A DNA stretch of 8,903 bases, taken from contig VGML01000078.1 of NCBI GenBank assembly GCA_016866415.1, positions 1-8,903 on the forward strand, written 5' to 3'. Numbering within the stretch: the first letter of the stretch is position 1; each line of letters starts with the position of its first letter. This document shows, piece after piece, positions 1 to 7,012 of the stretch. Under the pieces are notes generated by a model that saw only the letters and a program-made list of their open reading frames with translations, did not search any database and was not told where the DNA came from. The position numbers and the translations under genes were made by a program. Origin of the DNA: Bacteroidota bacterium. Its GTDB lineage: Bacteria; Bacteroidota; Bacteroidia; Flavobacteriales_D; Crocinitomicaceae.

Positions 1-491
1 GAACGTGTTGTTGCTCCAATTAAGGTGAATGGATTTAAATCAATTTGAATACTTCTGGCATTAGGTCCAGTATCAATCAAAATATCAATGACATAATCTT
101 CCATTGCCGAGTACAAATATTCCTCCACAACAGGGCTCAATCGATGAATCTCATCAATAAACAACACGTCACCATCTCCAAGATTGGTAAGTAATCCTGC
201 CAAATCACCAGGTTTATCTAATACTGGGCCGCTTGTTACTTTAAAATCTACACCTAATTCGTTTGCGATGATGTTCGCTAATGTGGTTTTTCCAAGACCT
301 GGAGGACCATGTAAAAGCACGTGATCCAAGGGTTCTTTACGAAATTTAGCCGCTTGGACGAAAACATACAAGTTTTGCACCACAGGGTCTTGACCGGAAA
401 AATCTGATAAATACTTCGGACGCAAGACTTTATCGTAATCCTGTTCACCGCCATTTTTGGCTTCTTCTCGATAGTCAAATGAATCGTCCAA
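1..491 (-). CDS. ruvB: Holliday junction branch migration ATPase RuvB, N-terminal half (cut by left edge)
   Basis: RuvB is the hexameric AAA+ motor that, with RuvA, drives branch migration of Holliday junctions in recombinational repair. About 163 codons are visible, roughly half of a protein of about 340 residues. Seen in order: the LRPKYLSDFSGQ entry block, Walker A GPPGLGKTTLAN, the RuvB signature TSGPVLDKPGDLAGLL, Walker B LFIDEIHRLSPVVEEYLYSAMEDY, split here by identity as LFIDEIHR then LSPVVEEYLYSAMEDY, and sensor I GATTRS at the cut. The wing (DNA-binding) domain lies outside the window. There is no in-frame ATG ahead of Walker A. Candidate starts are TTG at 491 or TTG at 512, and an in-frame TAA closes the frame further upstream. 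I chose 491 because LRP then falls at residue 23, as in other RuvBs, and because a -7-like box at 514-521 would start the transcript between the two TTGs. The identity is certain; the start is not. The gene is divergent from the lipoprotein gene. Confidence 0.96.
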   Translation of the reverse strand, partial: MDDSFDYREEAKNGGEQDYDKVLRPKYLSDFSGQDPVVQNLYVFVQAAKFRKEPLDHVLLHGPPGLGKTTLANIIANELGVDFKVTSGPVLDKPGDLAGLLTNLGDGDVLFIDEIHRLSPVVEEYLYSAMEDYVIDILIDTGPNARSIQIDLNPFTLIGATTR

Positions 492-513
492 AGTTAATTG
501 CTGATAATTCAAA

Positions 514-521
514 CAAAAATA
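514..521 (-). promoter_or_regulatory. Possible -7 element of a ruvB promoter
   Basis: Read on the minus strand, this is TATTTTTG, a full match to the Bacteroidota -7 consensus TAnnTTTG. The position 20 nt upstream (542-545) reads AATG, a poor -33 box. If used, transcription would begin near 507, downstream of the TTG at 512 and about 16 nt ahead of the TTG at 491. ruvB has a divergent neighbour and so needs a promoter in this gap, but a single 8-base match in AT-rich DNA is weak evidence. Confidence 0.3.
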
Positions 522-558
522 ACAAGACTTTAGTTTAAAAGCATTTATTTAGTAACAA

Positions 559-568
559 TTGAATTCAA
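559..568. repeat. 10-bp perfect palindrome in the divergent intergenic region
   Basis: TTGAATTCAA reads the same on both strands. It lies between ruvB and the lipoprotein gene, 12 bp ahead of the -33 box at 581-584. The position would suit an operator, but no second copy was noticed in the window and a 10-bp AT-rich palindrome can arise by chance. Confidence 0.3.
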
Positions 569-580
569 AAAGCATCTTTT

Positions 581-612
581 TTTGTTTTTTCACGTTTTAT
601 AAGTTAATTTTG
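581..612 (+). promoter_or_regulatory. Bacteroidota-type sigma-A promoter for the lipoprotein gene
   Basis: TTTG at 581-584 and TAATTTTG at 605-612 match the Bacteroidota housekeeping promoter (TTTG, 19-20 nt, TAnnTTTG) at every defined base, with a 20-nt spacer. The expected transcription start is near 619, leaving a leader of about 15 nt before the ATG at 634. This also argues against the upstream in-frame TTG at 559 as a start, since it would lie ahead of the promoter. A T-rich tract (577-590) runs into the -33 box. Confidence 0.65.
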
Positions 613-633
613 TTAAGAACTAAAAATTATACA

Positions 634-1290
634 ATGCGTAAAGGTTTTCTATTTATTCAATTAATTGCTTTGTTTTTTGTGATTAGCTCATGCATTCAAC
701 ACGAAATTATTCCAGCTCCTACAAGCACTGTTGATTTGAATTGTAATTTTGTTGGATACGTTAACGGCACTCAAACAGAGCTGACTCAGAACGTTCTTGG
801 ATACAATGCAAAACCGGAAAATATAAAATACATTTATGCAGCTCCGCTTCTTTCCCGAATGATTTACACCTCTGAAATCAAGTCGACTTATCAATCACAA
901 TCTTTTAAAATATCATTCGGTGCACATTTGTGGGATGCGACAGTTGCAACTGAGCCAACTTTAACCATGTTTAATGACTTCCATTCTACAAATTCTGGAA
1001 TTGCACTTCCATTCAAAGATTTTGCAACAATGGTAAATGCGACTCCTGCAGTTAATGGAATTCAAGTGGAATATACAGATAACAATGGAGTACTCTGGAA
1101 ATCGAAAGAGACTGATCCGGGTCAAACAGCTACATTTACAATTCTAAATCAAGATTCAGATAATACAGGTGATTATTCAATTTTTGAATGTACCTTTTCT
1201 TGTTTAGTTTGGACCTATGATGTTCAGTTAGAAGAAGATGTTTCAATTCAGATTAATAATGCAAAATTCAGGGGCTGGTTCAAAAGATAG
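634..1290 (+). CDS. Hypothetical lipoprotein, 218 aa
   Basis: I do not recognise the family. Residues 1-20 form a lipoprotein signal peptide: MRK, a hydrophobic stretch, then the lipobox ISSC with the lipidated Cys at 20. The protein is therefore expected on the inner or outer membrane, facing the periplasm or the surface. The mature part (about 198 aa) alternates polar and hydrophobic residues with many Thr, Asn and Ser, consistent with a beta-rich fold, and ends in AKFRGWFKR, a tail I associate with small Bacteroidota lipoproteins of unknown function. Cysteines at 37 and in FECTFSC could form disulphides. The reading frame is open back to a TTG at 559, but the ATG at 634 is preferred: it places the signal peptide at the N-terminus and follows the promoter at 581-612. 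The next gene follows after 18 nt and is probably co-transcribed. Confidence 0.8.
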   Translation: MRKGFLFIQLIALFFVISSCIQHEIIPAPTSTVDLNCNFVGYVNGTQTELTQNVLGYNAKPENIKYIYAAPLLSRMIYTSEIKSTYQSQSFKISFGAHLWDATVATEPTLTMFNDFHSTNSGIALPFKDFATMVNATPAVNGIQVEYTDNNGVLWKSKETDPGQTATFTILNQDSDNTGDYSIFECTFSCLVWTYDVQLEEDVSIQINNAKFRGWFKR

Positions 1291-1308
1291 TCTTTGTTTT
1301 TTAACTAG

Positions 1309-1995
1309 ATGAGTGAATCTCTTAAAATAGCGATAATCGGAGATTACAATTTTACGTATAACTCCCATCACGCGACTAATCTTTCGCTCGACCATGCGAG
1401 TGATTTCTTGGAACTTGAAATAAATTACTATTGGATTAAAATTAACGAGGCCATTCAGTACAAGCCTATATATTTTGATCAATTTGACGGAATTTGGATA
1501 GCTCCTGGACCCTATCAAAATCCGTTTTATTTAAATGGTATTTTTAAATTATTATTGGAACACAAATCGCCTGTTTTATTAACGGGTGAAGCATTTAAAA
1601 CGTTCATCGAATTTTTAATTGCAATTAATCAACTAAATCCGTATTCAGAAAAATTAATTTCTGAAAATTTAATTGCAGGTAATAGCTTTGAACGCGTTAC
1701 AATAAATCCTTTATCAAGCACCTTTGAGAAGTTATATGACAATTTCAGCAACATTGAATTAACCTCATCACGATTTAGTCTGTATCCTCAGTTAATCGAA
1801 CAACTTAAAAGTAAATTCATTGATATTGAAGCGAATAATCAGTTTGATGATCCTGAAATTGTGAGTCTTATTAATCACGATTTTTTCGTCGCTTGCGCCT
1901 TCTGCCCTCAAATTTCATCAACACGAGATATTCCTCATCCGATCATTTACACATTTCTAAAAGCAGCAGAGGAAATTCGAGTCTCAAACACTTAG
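1309..1995 (+). CDS. CTP synthase C-terminal (class I glutamine amidotransferase)-like protein, catalytic residues lost
   Basis: This 228-aa protein resembles the stand-alone family related to the glutaminase domain of CTP synthase. Blocks seen: IAIIGDYN (8-14) followed by HHATN (20-24); FDGIWIAPGPYQNP (59-72), the counterpart of the DG-PG block; a nucleophile-elbow region PVLLTGEAFKTFIEF (88-102); a His-containing block HDFFVACAFCPQ (190-201); and PHPIIYTFLKAA (209-220). In active class I glutaminases the elbow carries Cys and the later block reads FHPE. Here Gly93 stands at the Cys position and FCPQ replaces FHPE, so glutamine hydrolysis is not expected. No synthetase (amidoligase) domain is present, so it is not a CTP synthase. 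A sensing or binding role is possible but nothing shows a ligand. The start ATG lies 18 nt after the lipoprotein stop. The 3' end overlaps the convergent helicase gene by 12 bp. Confidence 0.72.
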   Translation: MSESLKIAIIGDYNFTYNSHHATNLSLDHASDFLELEINYYWIKINEAIQYKPIYFDQFDGIWIAPGPYQNPFYLNGIFKLLLEHKSPVLLTGEAFKTFIEFLIAINQLNPYSEKLISENLIAGNSFERVTINPLSSTFEKLYDNFSNIELTSSRFSLYPQLIEQLKSKFIDIEANNQFDDPEIVSLINHDFFVACAFCPQISSTRDIPHPIIYTFLKAAEEIRVSNT

Positions 1996-4900
1996 AAGCG
2001 AACTAGTCTCTGTATAATAAAGGAACAATTTTATTGGCTTGTCAAACATTTTAATTAACGCGTCGTGATAACCCATAAGCTGTGGTTGGTGTCGATCACT
2101 TTTTTTACCCGTTTTGAAATCAAAAACAATAAGTTCATCCTTTTTAATTAAAATTTTATCAGGTCGTTTATCTGTCGAATTTGGGATTAATATCAACTGC
2201 TCATTTATAATTTCTTCAACACCTTCAAATAAAAATTCTGATTGATTAAAAAATTCATTTGCCTTTTCCATCAATTCTACTTGAAATTCTGGATCAATTT
2301 CCCCATTTCGAATTAATTCGGCTAAATTCGTTTCAATCGTCGATTTTGAATCACATCGAGCCATTAACGCGTGAAAATAATTCCCGAATCGTTGTTCCTT
2401 TATTATCAACTCCTTGTCTGTATCTGATATTTTTCGAAAAACGACGTCAGGATACCAGAGTCGCTGATTGAGTTCTTGCGGAATATAAAACTCTTCCAGC
2501 TGCGATTTCTCCTCACGTTGAATTTTCTGTTCTGTTCCAAGTTGAAGGAGTAATTCACCGTTTTCTGTCATTTCACACGGAAAATTTCGCTCGATTCGCT
2601 CATGTATTAATGCCCCTAAATTATCTTTTTTGAAATAATTAAAGGCGTACAAACGTTGAACGGGTCTTGTTAATGCCACATAACACAAATTCAATTTATC
2701 CAAAAAAGTCAAACTAAGTTCTCTTTCCGTAAAATTGGCAATTTCAACTAACGAACTATTTTTACTTAAATTTCCATATAGAATTTTATCCCTTGCTTCT
2801 ATCAAAAACTTGGCTTGAGTGTGAATCTTGATACTTAAATCTAATTTTGGCAGAATGACTACAGGAAACTCCAATCCTTTCGATTTGTGGATAGTCATAA
2901 TCTTTACAGCGCTATCCGTTTCAGGCATTTGCAGCGCAATATTTTTTTTGTTCTCACTAAAATAATCAAGAAAAAACTTGATATCCGACTGTTTATTTGA
3001 TTGATAATCAAAAACCACATCTACGAAATGATGTAAATACGGATCCTTGGTTTCTTCCCATTTCATCATGTTAAAAAACTTCAGAACTAAATCGTATAAA
3101 CTTTCATAGGTTGAGAAAAATTGTTCAGAAGAACCAAAAAATTCGACTAAAAATTTCTCGTCATTAAAGAATCTTTTTGAATTACCATTTGGATAAACCT
3201 TGGTTTCAAAATAAGTCAAATATTTATCTGTTGTTTCACCTGAAAGTCTCAAAAACAACTCAGCAAATCGCTTTGTTTCTGTTTCGTTTGTTGGTCGTTC
3301 ACGTCGTTTTAAGTAAGAAAGTATTAGTTGGATTTTTGCATCATATGCAATTAATAAGGAATCTTGTGAAACAACAGGGATCTTATACTCAGTTAATTTA
3401 TTTGCAATTCCATTTCCGAGCACATTTGTTGGTGTTAGAACGCAAATGTCACCCATTTTAAAACCATCTGAAACACATTGTTCTATGCACTCAATAATTG
3501 GTATTACAAGCACCTCCAAGTCAGGGTCAGATTGCATTGAAATTATTTGAACGAAACCATCAAGGTTTGAAACAACATTTTGTTCAATTGAATCATAAAA
3601 ATCAATATGGTTTGCATGAAGTTGTTCTTTCAAAAGTTCAAAAAGATCGTTATTGAACTCAACAATTTCTTTGGCAGAACGATAATTATTCTCAAGATTT
3701 TCTTTTAAACCTTGTTCATTGAAAAAGTTAGATACCCGTTCAATTTTAGCATCTTTTTCGGGATTGTAAATCTTAGGCAATGAAACAAATTGTTCAGCCA
3801 AACCATTGTTAAAACGGTAAATGGATTGCTTAGCATCACCAACAATTAAATTTCTTCTTGCATTGCCAAGCGACTCATGAACTAAAGGAATTAGATTTAA
3901 CCATTGTAACCGTGATGTATCCTGAAACTCGTCTAATAGGAAATGTTCTAAATGTGTTCCGAGTCGTTCGTAAATATATGGCGCATCTTCTTCTCCTACT
4001 AGGCTGCTAATCAATTTGTTAAATTCTGAAATTCGGATGATTTGTTCGTTTTCTTTCGTTTCCGTCAATGATTTGGCAATAAACTGAAGTAAGGCCATGT
4101 TAAAAAAGTTCGATCGAAATTTTATTAGCAATTGATGCCTAGAATAGGCAAGTAGAAATGAATTGTTTAAGGCCAGTATTCGATTGGCAAGTGCTTCAGA
4201 AAATTGCTTATTTCCCGAACGATCGCGAGCATTATTCAGAATCGTATCCGTAAATAAACCTCCTGTTTTTTTAGCCGCCGGGAAACTTTCTAATTGGCTT
4301 AAACTCTCAAATGAATTAACAGCGGTTGCTGCACCTGGGGTATTATTAGGAGTCAACCCCAACGAAATGGCAAAATTTCCAAAATCGTTTGCCTCTGAAA
4401 TGAAATCCGATTCAAGCTGCCTGATTTCAGCCCTTAATAGATTGAAATCATTATCCGTCAATGACATTGCCAACAGCTTTTCAACGATATCCTGATACCT
4501 TTCTGAGGATAAGACACTGGCAAATTCAACTAGTTGCTGCTTGAAATTCCAACTTTGACCATCTTCTAAATTTGTTCTAGCATAAAGCGTCATCAAGTTG
4601 GTCAAATCCTCATTGTTTGCTTGGCCTAATTTGCTCATGAGCAGATCAACGACATCTTCAATGATTTGACTCTCGTTGAGAACCACTTCAAATTCTCCCG
4701 GTAAATCCAAATCCTTACTAAATGAGCGAATCAAGCGCAAATTAAATTTATCAATAGTTGATACATGGAAATCCTCATAACCATGAAGAATTTGTCCCAA
4801 TGCCTTTTTCGCTCGTTTTTGTATATCAGTTTGTTTAACGCCTATATTTTTGACTAATCCACTCAACATATTTGAAATTTTAACATTGGTCCCATTGTAA

Positions 4901-5100
4901 TCAACAATTCCTTCCAAGGTTGTGATGATTCTGTTTTTCATTTCCAAGGACGCTTTATTGGTAAAAGTCATCGCCACAATCGACTTGTATTTGGGAATGG
5001 AGTAATCTTCACCTAACAGAATGGTTAAATATTCCAAGACAAGTTGATGTGTCTTACCACTTCCTGCTGAGGCATTTAATATTTTTAACGGTTTTTTCAT
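1984..5100 (-). CDS. RecB/AddA-like UvrD-family helicase with C-terminal PD-(D/E)XK nuclease, 1038 aa
   Basis: This is a superfamily 1A helicase-nuclease of the kind that resects double-strand DNA ends for RecA loading. Helicase motifs in order: I, ASAGSGKT (10-17); Ia, AMTFTNKAS (43-51); VSTIDKFN (113-120); II, LLDEFQDTS (388-396); III, VGDAKQSIYRF (420-430); IV, ENNYRSAKEIV (470-480); V, TIHKSKGLEFP (736-746); VI, LCYVALTRP (805-813). The nuclease domain shows FGNYFHALM (His910), RPDK (Asp981), DFKTGKK (Asp994, Lys996) and QPQLMGYHDA (Gln1005, Tyr1011), the complete RecB-type metal-site pattern, so both activities look intact. The length is slightly below E. coli RecB and B. subtilis AddA. 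The ATG at 5100 puts Walker A near the N-terminus as usual. No AddB or RecC partner is adjacent: the upstream neighbour is divergent and the downstream one convergent, so the gene looks monocistronic. RecB versus AddA cannot be settled from this sequence. Confidence 0.94.
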   Translation of the reverse strand: MKKPLKILNASAGSGKTHQLVLEYLTILLGEDYSIPKYKSIVAMTFTNKASLEMKNRIITTLEGIVDYNGTNVKISNMLSGLVKNIGVKQTDIQKRAKKALGQILHGYEDFHVSTIDKFNLRLIRSFSKDLDLPGEFEVVLNESQIIEDVVDLLMSKLGQANNEDLTNLMTLYARTNLEDGQSWNFKQQLVEFASVLSSERYQDIVEKLLAMSLTDNDFNLLRAEIRQLESDFISEANDFGNFAISLGLTPNNTPGAATAVNSFESLSQLESFPAAKKTGGLFTDTILNNARDRSGNKQFSEALANRILALNNSFLLAYSRHQLLIKFRSNFFNMALLQFIAKSLTETKENEQIIRISEFNKLISSLVGEEDAPYIYERLGTHLEHFLLDEFQDTSRLQWLNLIPLVHESLGNARRNLIVGDAKQSIYRFNNGLAEQFVSLPKIYNPEKDAKIERVSNFFNEQGLKENLENNYRSAKEIVEFNNDLFELLKEQLHANHIDFYDSIEQNVVSNLDGFVQIISMQSDPDLEVLVIPIIECIEQCVSDGFKMGDICVLTPTNVLGNGIANKLTEYKIPVVSQDSLLIAYDAKIQLILSYLKRRERPTNETETKRFAELFLRLSGETTDKYLTYFETKVYPNGNSKRFFNDEKFLVEFFGSSEQFFSTYESLYDLVLKFFNMMKWEETKDPYLHHFVDVVFDYQSNKQSDIKFFLDYFSENKKNIALQMPETDSAVKIMTIHKSKGLEFPVVILPKLDLSIKIHTQAKFLIEARDKILYGNLSKNSSLVEIANFTERELSLTFLDKLNLCYVALTRPVQRLYAFNYFKKDNLGALIHERIERNFPCEMTENGELLLQLGTEQKIQREEKSQLEEFYIPQELNQRLWYPDVVFRKISDTDKELIIKEQRFGNYFHALMARCDSKSTIETNLAELIRNGEIDPEFQVELMEKANEFFNQSEFLFEGVEEIINEQLILIPNSTDKRPDKILIKKDELIVFDFKTGKKSDRHQPQLMGYHDALIKMFDKPIKLFLYYTETSSLLSV

Positions 5101-5131
5101 TTGCGCTTTATTCGATTTTCTTGTAAATTCG
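5100..5131 (+). promoter_or_regulatory. Probable Bacteroidota-type promoter for the MbnP/peroxidase operon
   Basis: TTTG at 5100-5103, a 20-nt spacer, then TAAATTCG at 5124-5131, which matches five of the six defined bases of TAnnTTTG. The spacing equals that of the promoter at 581-612. The start site would be near 5138, giving a leader of about 45 nt. The -33 box touches the start codon of the divergent helicase gene (5098-5100), so expression of the two directions may interfere. Confidence 0.5.
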
Positions 5132-5144
5132 TAAGCATATTACA

Positions 5145-5160
5145 TATCTTATTAAAGATA
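5145..5160. repeat. Short inverted repeat in the predicted leader of the MbnP operon
   Basis: Arms TATCTT (5145-5150) and AAGATA (5155-5160) are separated by ATTA. The repeat sits just downstream of the predicted start site near 5138 and 22 bp before the MbnP start codon. It could be a small regulator site or a weak AU hairpin. It is not followed by a U-run and is unlikely to be a terminator. Chance occurrence is possible in this AT-rich gap. Confidence 0.3.
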
Positions 5161-5182
5161 CGTACAAAAAGCAATTTATAAC

Positions 5183-5938
5183 ATGACAAAATTCTTTTTT
5201 TACTTTTTGTTCTTGATGATCATACTGATTTCATGCAAAAAGAAGGAGCCGCAGCCACAGACCGTCGATAATTATTTGAATATCACGGTTCAACCTACCT
5301 ATAAGAATAATGGCGCCGAAAACGCTTTGTTAGACTCAATTTACACGACACCAGAAGGCTACAAAGTTAAATTTACAGACGTTAAATTTTACGTTACCAA
5401 ACTAAAAAATGGTAATTCAAACCTATTGGAATCCTCTTTTTTTGATTTCAGAGAAACTGGGTTGTTATTGGCAAGGGTTAAAGGAGATTACTCACAATTT
5501 TTGAGTTTACAAGGATACATAGGAGTTGATTCTGTTTTAAATCATTCAGATCCATCTGCTTTTCCTAATGACAGCCCTTTGAATATTTCTAATGCTGGAC
5601 CGATGCATTGGGGTTGGAACCCTGGGTATATTTTTATCAATTTAGAGGGAAAAGTGGACACTATTCCTGATGGAGTGAACAATTTGGATCACAGTTTTAG
5701 TTTCCATATTGGAACTGACGCATATCGCAGAAATCTAAATTTTTCAAATGTAACCTGGCAAACAGTTTCAGCAACTGAAAAAGTTTTCCCATTAAAATTA
5801 GATTTGTGGAAGTTTTTGCATAATCCAATTAGTCCCATTGATTTGAAAACACAGTTTTTAACTCACACCGCTTCTGGACAGCAAGCTCTTACCTTAAAAG
5901 TAACTTCCAATTTTGAACAAGCTTTAACAGCCTATTAA
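5183..5938 (+). CDS. MbnP-family copper-binding lipoprotein, 251 aa
   Basis: MbnP proteins are periplasmic copper-binding proteins first found beside methanobactin genes. In characterised members a tryptophan is oxidised to kynurenine by the di-heme partner MbnH, and this is needed for copper binding. Family features seen here: ITVQPTYKN near the start (34-42); KFTDVKFYVTKLK (63-75); the LNHSDPSAFP block (119-128); the signature MHWGWNPGYIFINLEGK (141-157) with His142, Trp143 and Trp145; and SFHIGT (173-178) with His175. Which Trp is modified cannot be read from the sequence; 143 and 145 lie in the signature, 192 and 209 elsewhere. The N-terminus is a lipoprotein signal with lipobox LISC (Cys18) followed by KKKE, so the protein is predicted to be lipid-anchored. 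Its TAA shares one base with the ATG of the peroxidase gene, which implies translational coupling. No methanobactin precursor was noticed nearby. Confidence 0.85.
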   Translation: MTKFFFYFLFLMIILISCKKKEPQPQTVDNYLNITVQPTYKNNGAENALLDSIYTTPEGYKVKFTDVKFYVTKLKNGNSNLLESSFFDFRETGLLLARVKGDYSQFLSLQGYIGVDSVLNHSDPSAFPNDSPLNISNAGPMHWGWNPGYIFINLEGKVDTIPDGVNNLDHSFSFHIGTDAYRRNLNFSNVTWQTVSATEKVFPLKLDLWKFLHNPISPIDLKTQFLTHTASGQQALTLKVTSNFEQALTAY

Positions 5939-7011
5939 TGAAAAAATCAGTTTTCATTTTAATTATTCTTGCCTTAGTTTCTTGTCGCAAAGAAAAAGTT
6001 GGTTTTAAACCTACGCCATACAACTTAATTAAGCCCTCTCATTTTCCAAATATGATTATACCTAATGACAATCCCCTTACGGAAGAGGGTGTGGCTTTAG
6101 GTCGTTTTTTATTTTATGAAAAAAGACTCAGTGGTGACAATACGATGAGCTGTGCAACTTGTCACATGCCACAAAATGGTTTTTCAGATCAAAATCAATT
6201 TTCAGTTGGAATTGATGGAATAGCAGGAACAAGACAATCAATGGCCTTAGTCAATTTAGGCTGGGAAAACTTTTTCTTTTGGGATGGTAGAGCTTCTTCT
6301 TTGGAGGAACAAATTTTAGAACCTGTTCCTAATCCCATCGAAATGCACCAAAGCTGGAAAGATGCTGTTGCGAAGCTCAATACAGATGTCAAATACAGAA
6401 ATCGATTCTTTAGAGCATTCAACGAAGAAGGAATCGATTCAATCAAGGTCTCTAAAGCAATTGCCCAATTCCTTAGAACGCTAATCAGCGCCGAATCGAA
6501 ATATGATGTCATGTATAAGTACGAAAACAGTATGACATTGAATGCATCTGAACAATCCATACTCGGCACCATAGATCCTGAAGAATGGGCGGGATACGAT
6601 CTTTTTAAAAGTTTAAATGGTGCTGACTGCTTTCATTGTCATAATGGCCCGTTGATGCAAGTGATAAAATTTAGCAACAATGGATTAATGCCAAATTCAA
6701 TAAACGATTTGGGGAGAGCGCATGTAACTAATAACCCGGAAGACAATTATAAGTTTAAAGTTCCAACCTTGAGAAATATTGCACTTACTGCTCCTTACAT
6801 GCACGATGGAAGATTTGCAACGTTAGATGAGGTAATCGAACATTATTCATCAGGAATCCACATGAGCCCTACCATAGACCCACTCATCGAATTTGGCAGT
6901 CAGGGAGGTGTTCAATTGGATGCGCAAGAGAAGTATTTATTGAAAAAGTTTCTGCTAACTTTAACTGACAACAATTTTATAAATAATCCAAACTTTAAAG
7001 ACCCGAATTAA
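5938..7011 (+). CDS. Di-heme cytochrome c peroxidase, MauG/MbnH type, 357 aa, predicted lipoprotein
   Basis: Two c-type heme sites are present, CATCH (72-76) and CFHCH (231-235), in the two-domain layout of the bacterial cytochrome c peroxidase/MauG family. FWDGRASSLEEQ (114-125) is the N-domain signature; Trp115 corresponds, by motif, to the tryptophan that lies between the hemes in MauG. In the C-domain, PTLRNIALTAPYMHDGRFATLDEVIEHY (276-303) is read as PTLRNIALTAPYMHDG then RFATLDEVIEHY. Tyr303 falls where classical peroxidases have the axial Met and MauG has an axial Tyr. That alignment is mine and favours a MauG/MbnH-type oxidase over an ordinary H2O2-detoxifying peroxidase. The immediate MbnP neighbour supports the role of oxidising a tryptophan of MbnP. 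The N-terminus carries a lipoprotein signal (lipobox LVSC, Cys16), so the enzyme is likely anchored in the same compartment as its partner. It needs exported heme and the cytochrome c maturation system. The start ATG overlaps the MbnP stop by one base. Confidence 0.9.
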   Translation: MKKSVFILIILALVSCRKEKVGFKPTPYNLIKPSHFPNMIIPNDNPLTEEGVALGRFLFYEKRLSGDNTMSCATCHMPQNGFSDQNQFSVGIDGIAGTRQSMALVNLGWENFFFWDGRASSLEEQILEPVPNPIEMHQSWKDAVAKLNTDVKYRNRFFRAFNEEGIDSIKVSKAIAQFLRTLISAESKYDVMYKYENSMTLNASEQSILGTIDPEEWAGYDLFKSLNGADCFHCHNGPLMQVIKFSNNGLMPNSINDLGRAHVTNNPEDNYKFKVPTLRNIALTAPYMHDGRFATLDEVIEHYSSGIHMSPTIDPLIEFGSQGGVQLDAQEKYLLKKFLLTLTDNNFINNPNFKDPN

Positions 7012-7012
7012 A

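Noticed and set aside
577..590. T-rich run as a rho-independent terminator
   Set aside because: There is no GC stem ahead of it, and it lies between divergent genes where no terminator is needed.
559..633. N-terminal extension of the lipoprotein gene from a TTG at 559
   Set aside because: It overlaps the promoter at 581-612 and would bury the signal peptide 25 residues into the protein. The ATG at 634 fits both.
4163..4495. Open frame of 110 codons on the plus strand
   Set aside because: It lies wholly inside the helicase-nuclease gene on the opposite strand, has no recognisable domain, and is a shadow of conserved coding sequence.
6195..6572. Open frame of 125 codons on the minus strand
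   Set aside because: It is antisense to the heme region of the peroxidase gene, with no promoter or family resemblance; a shadow.
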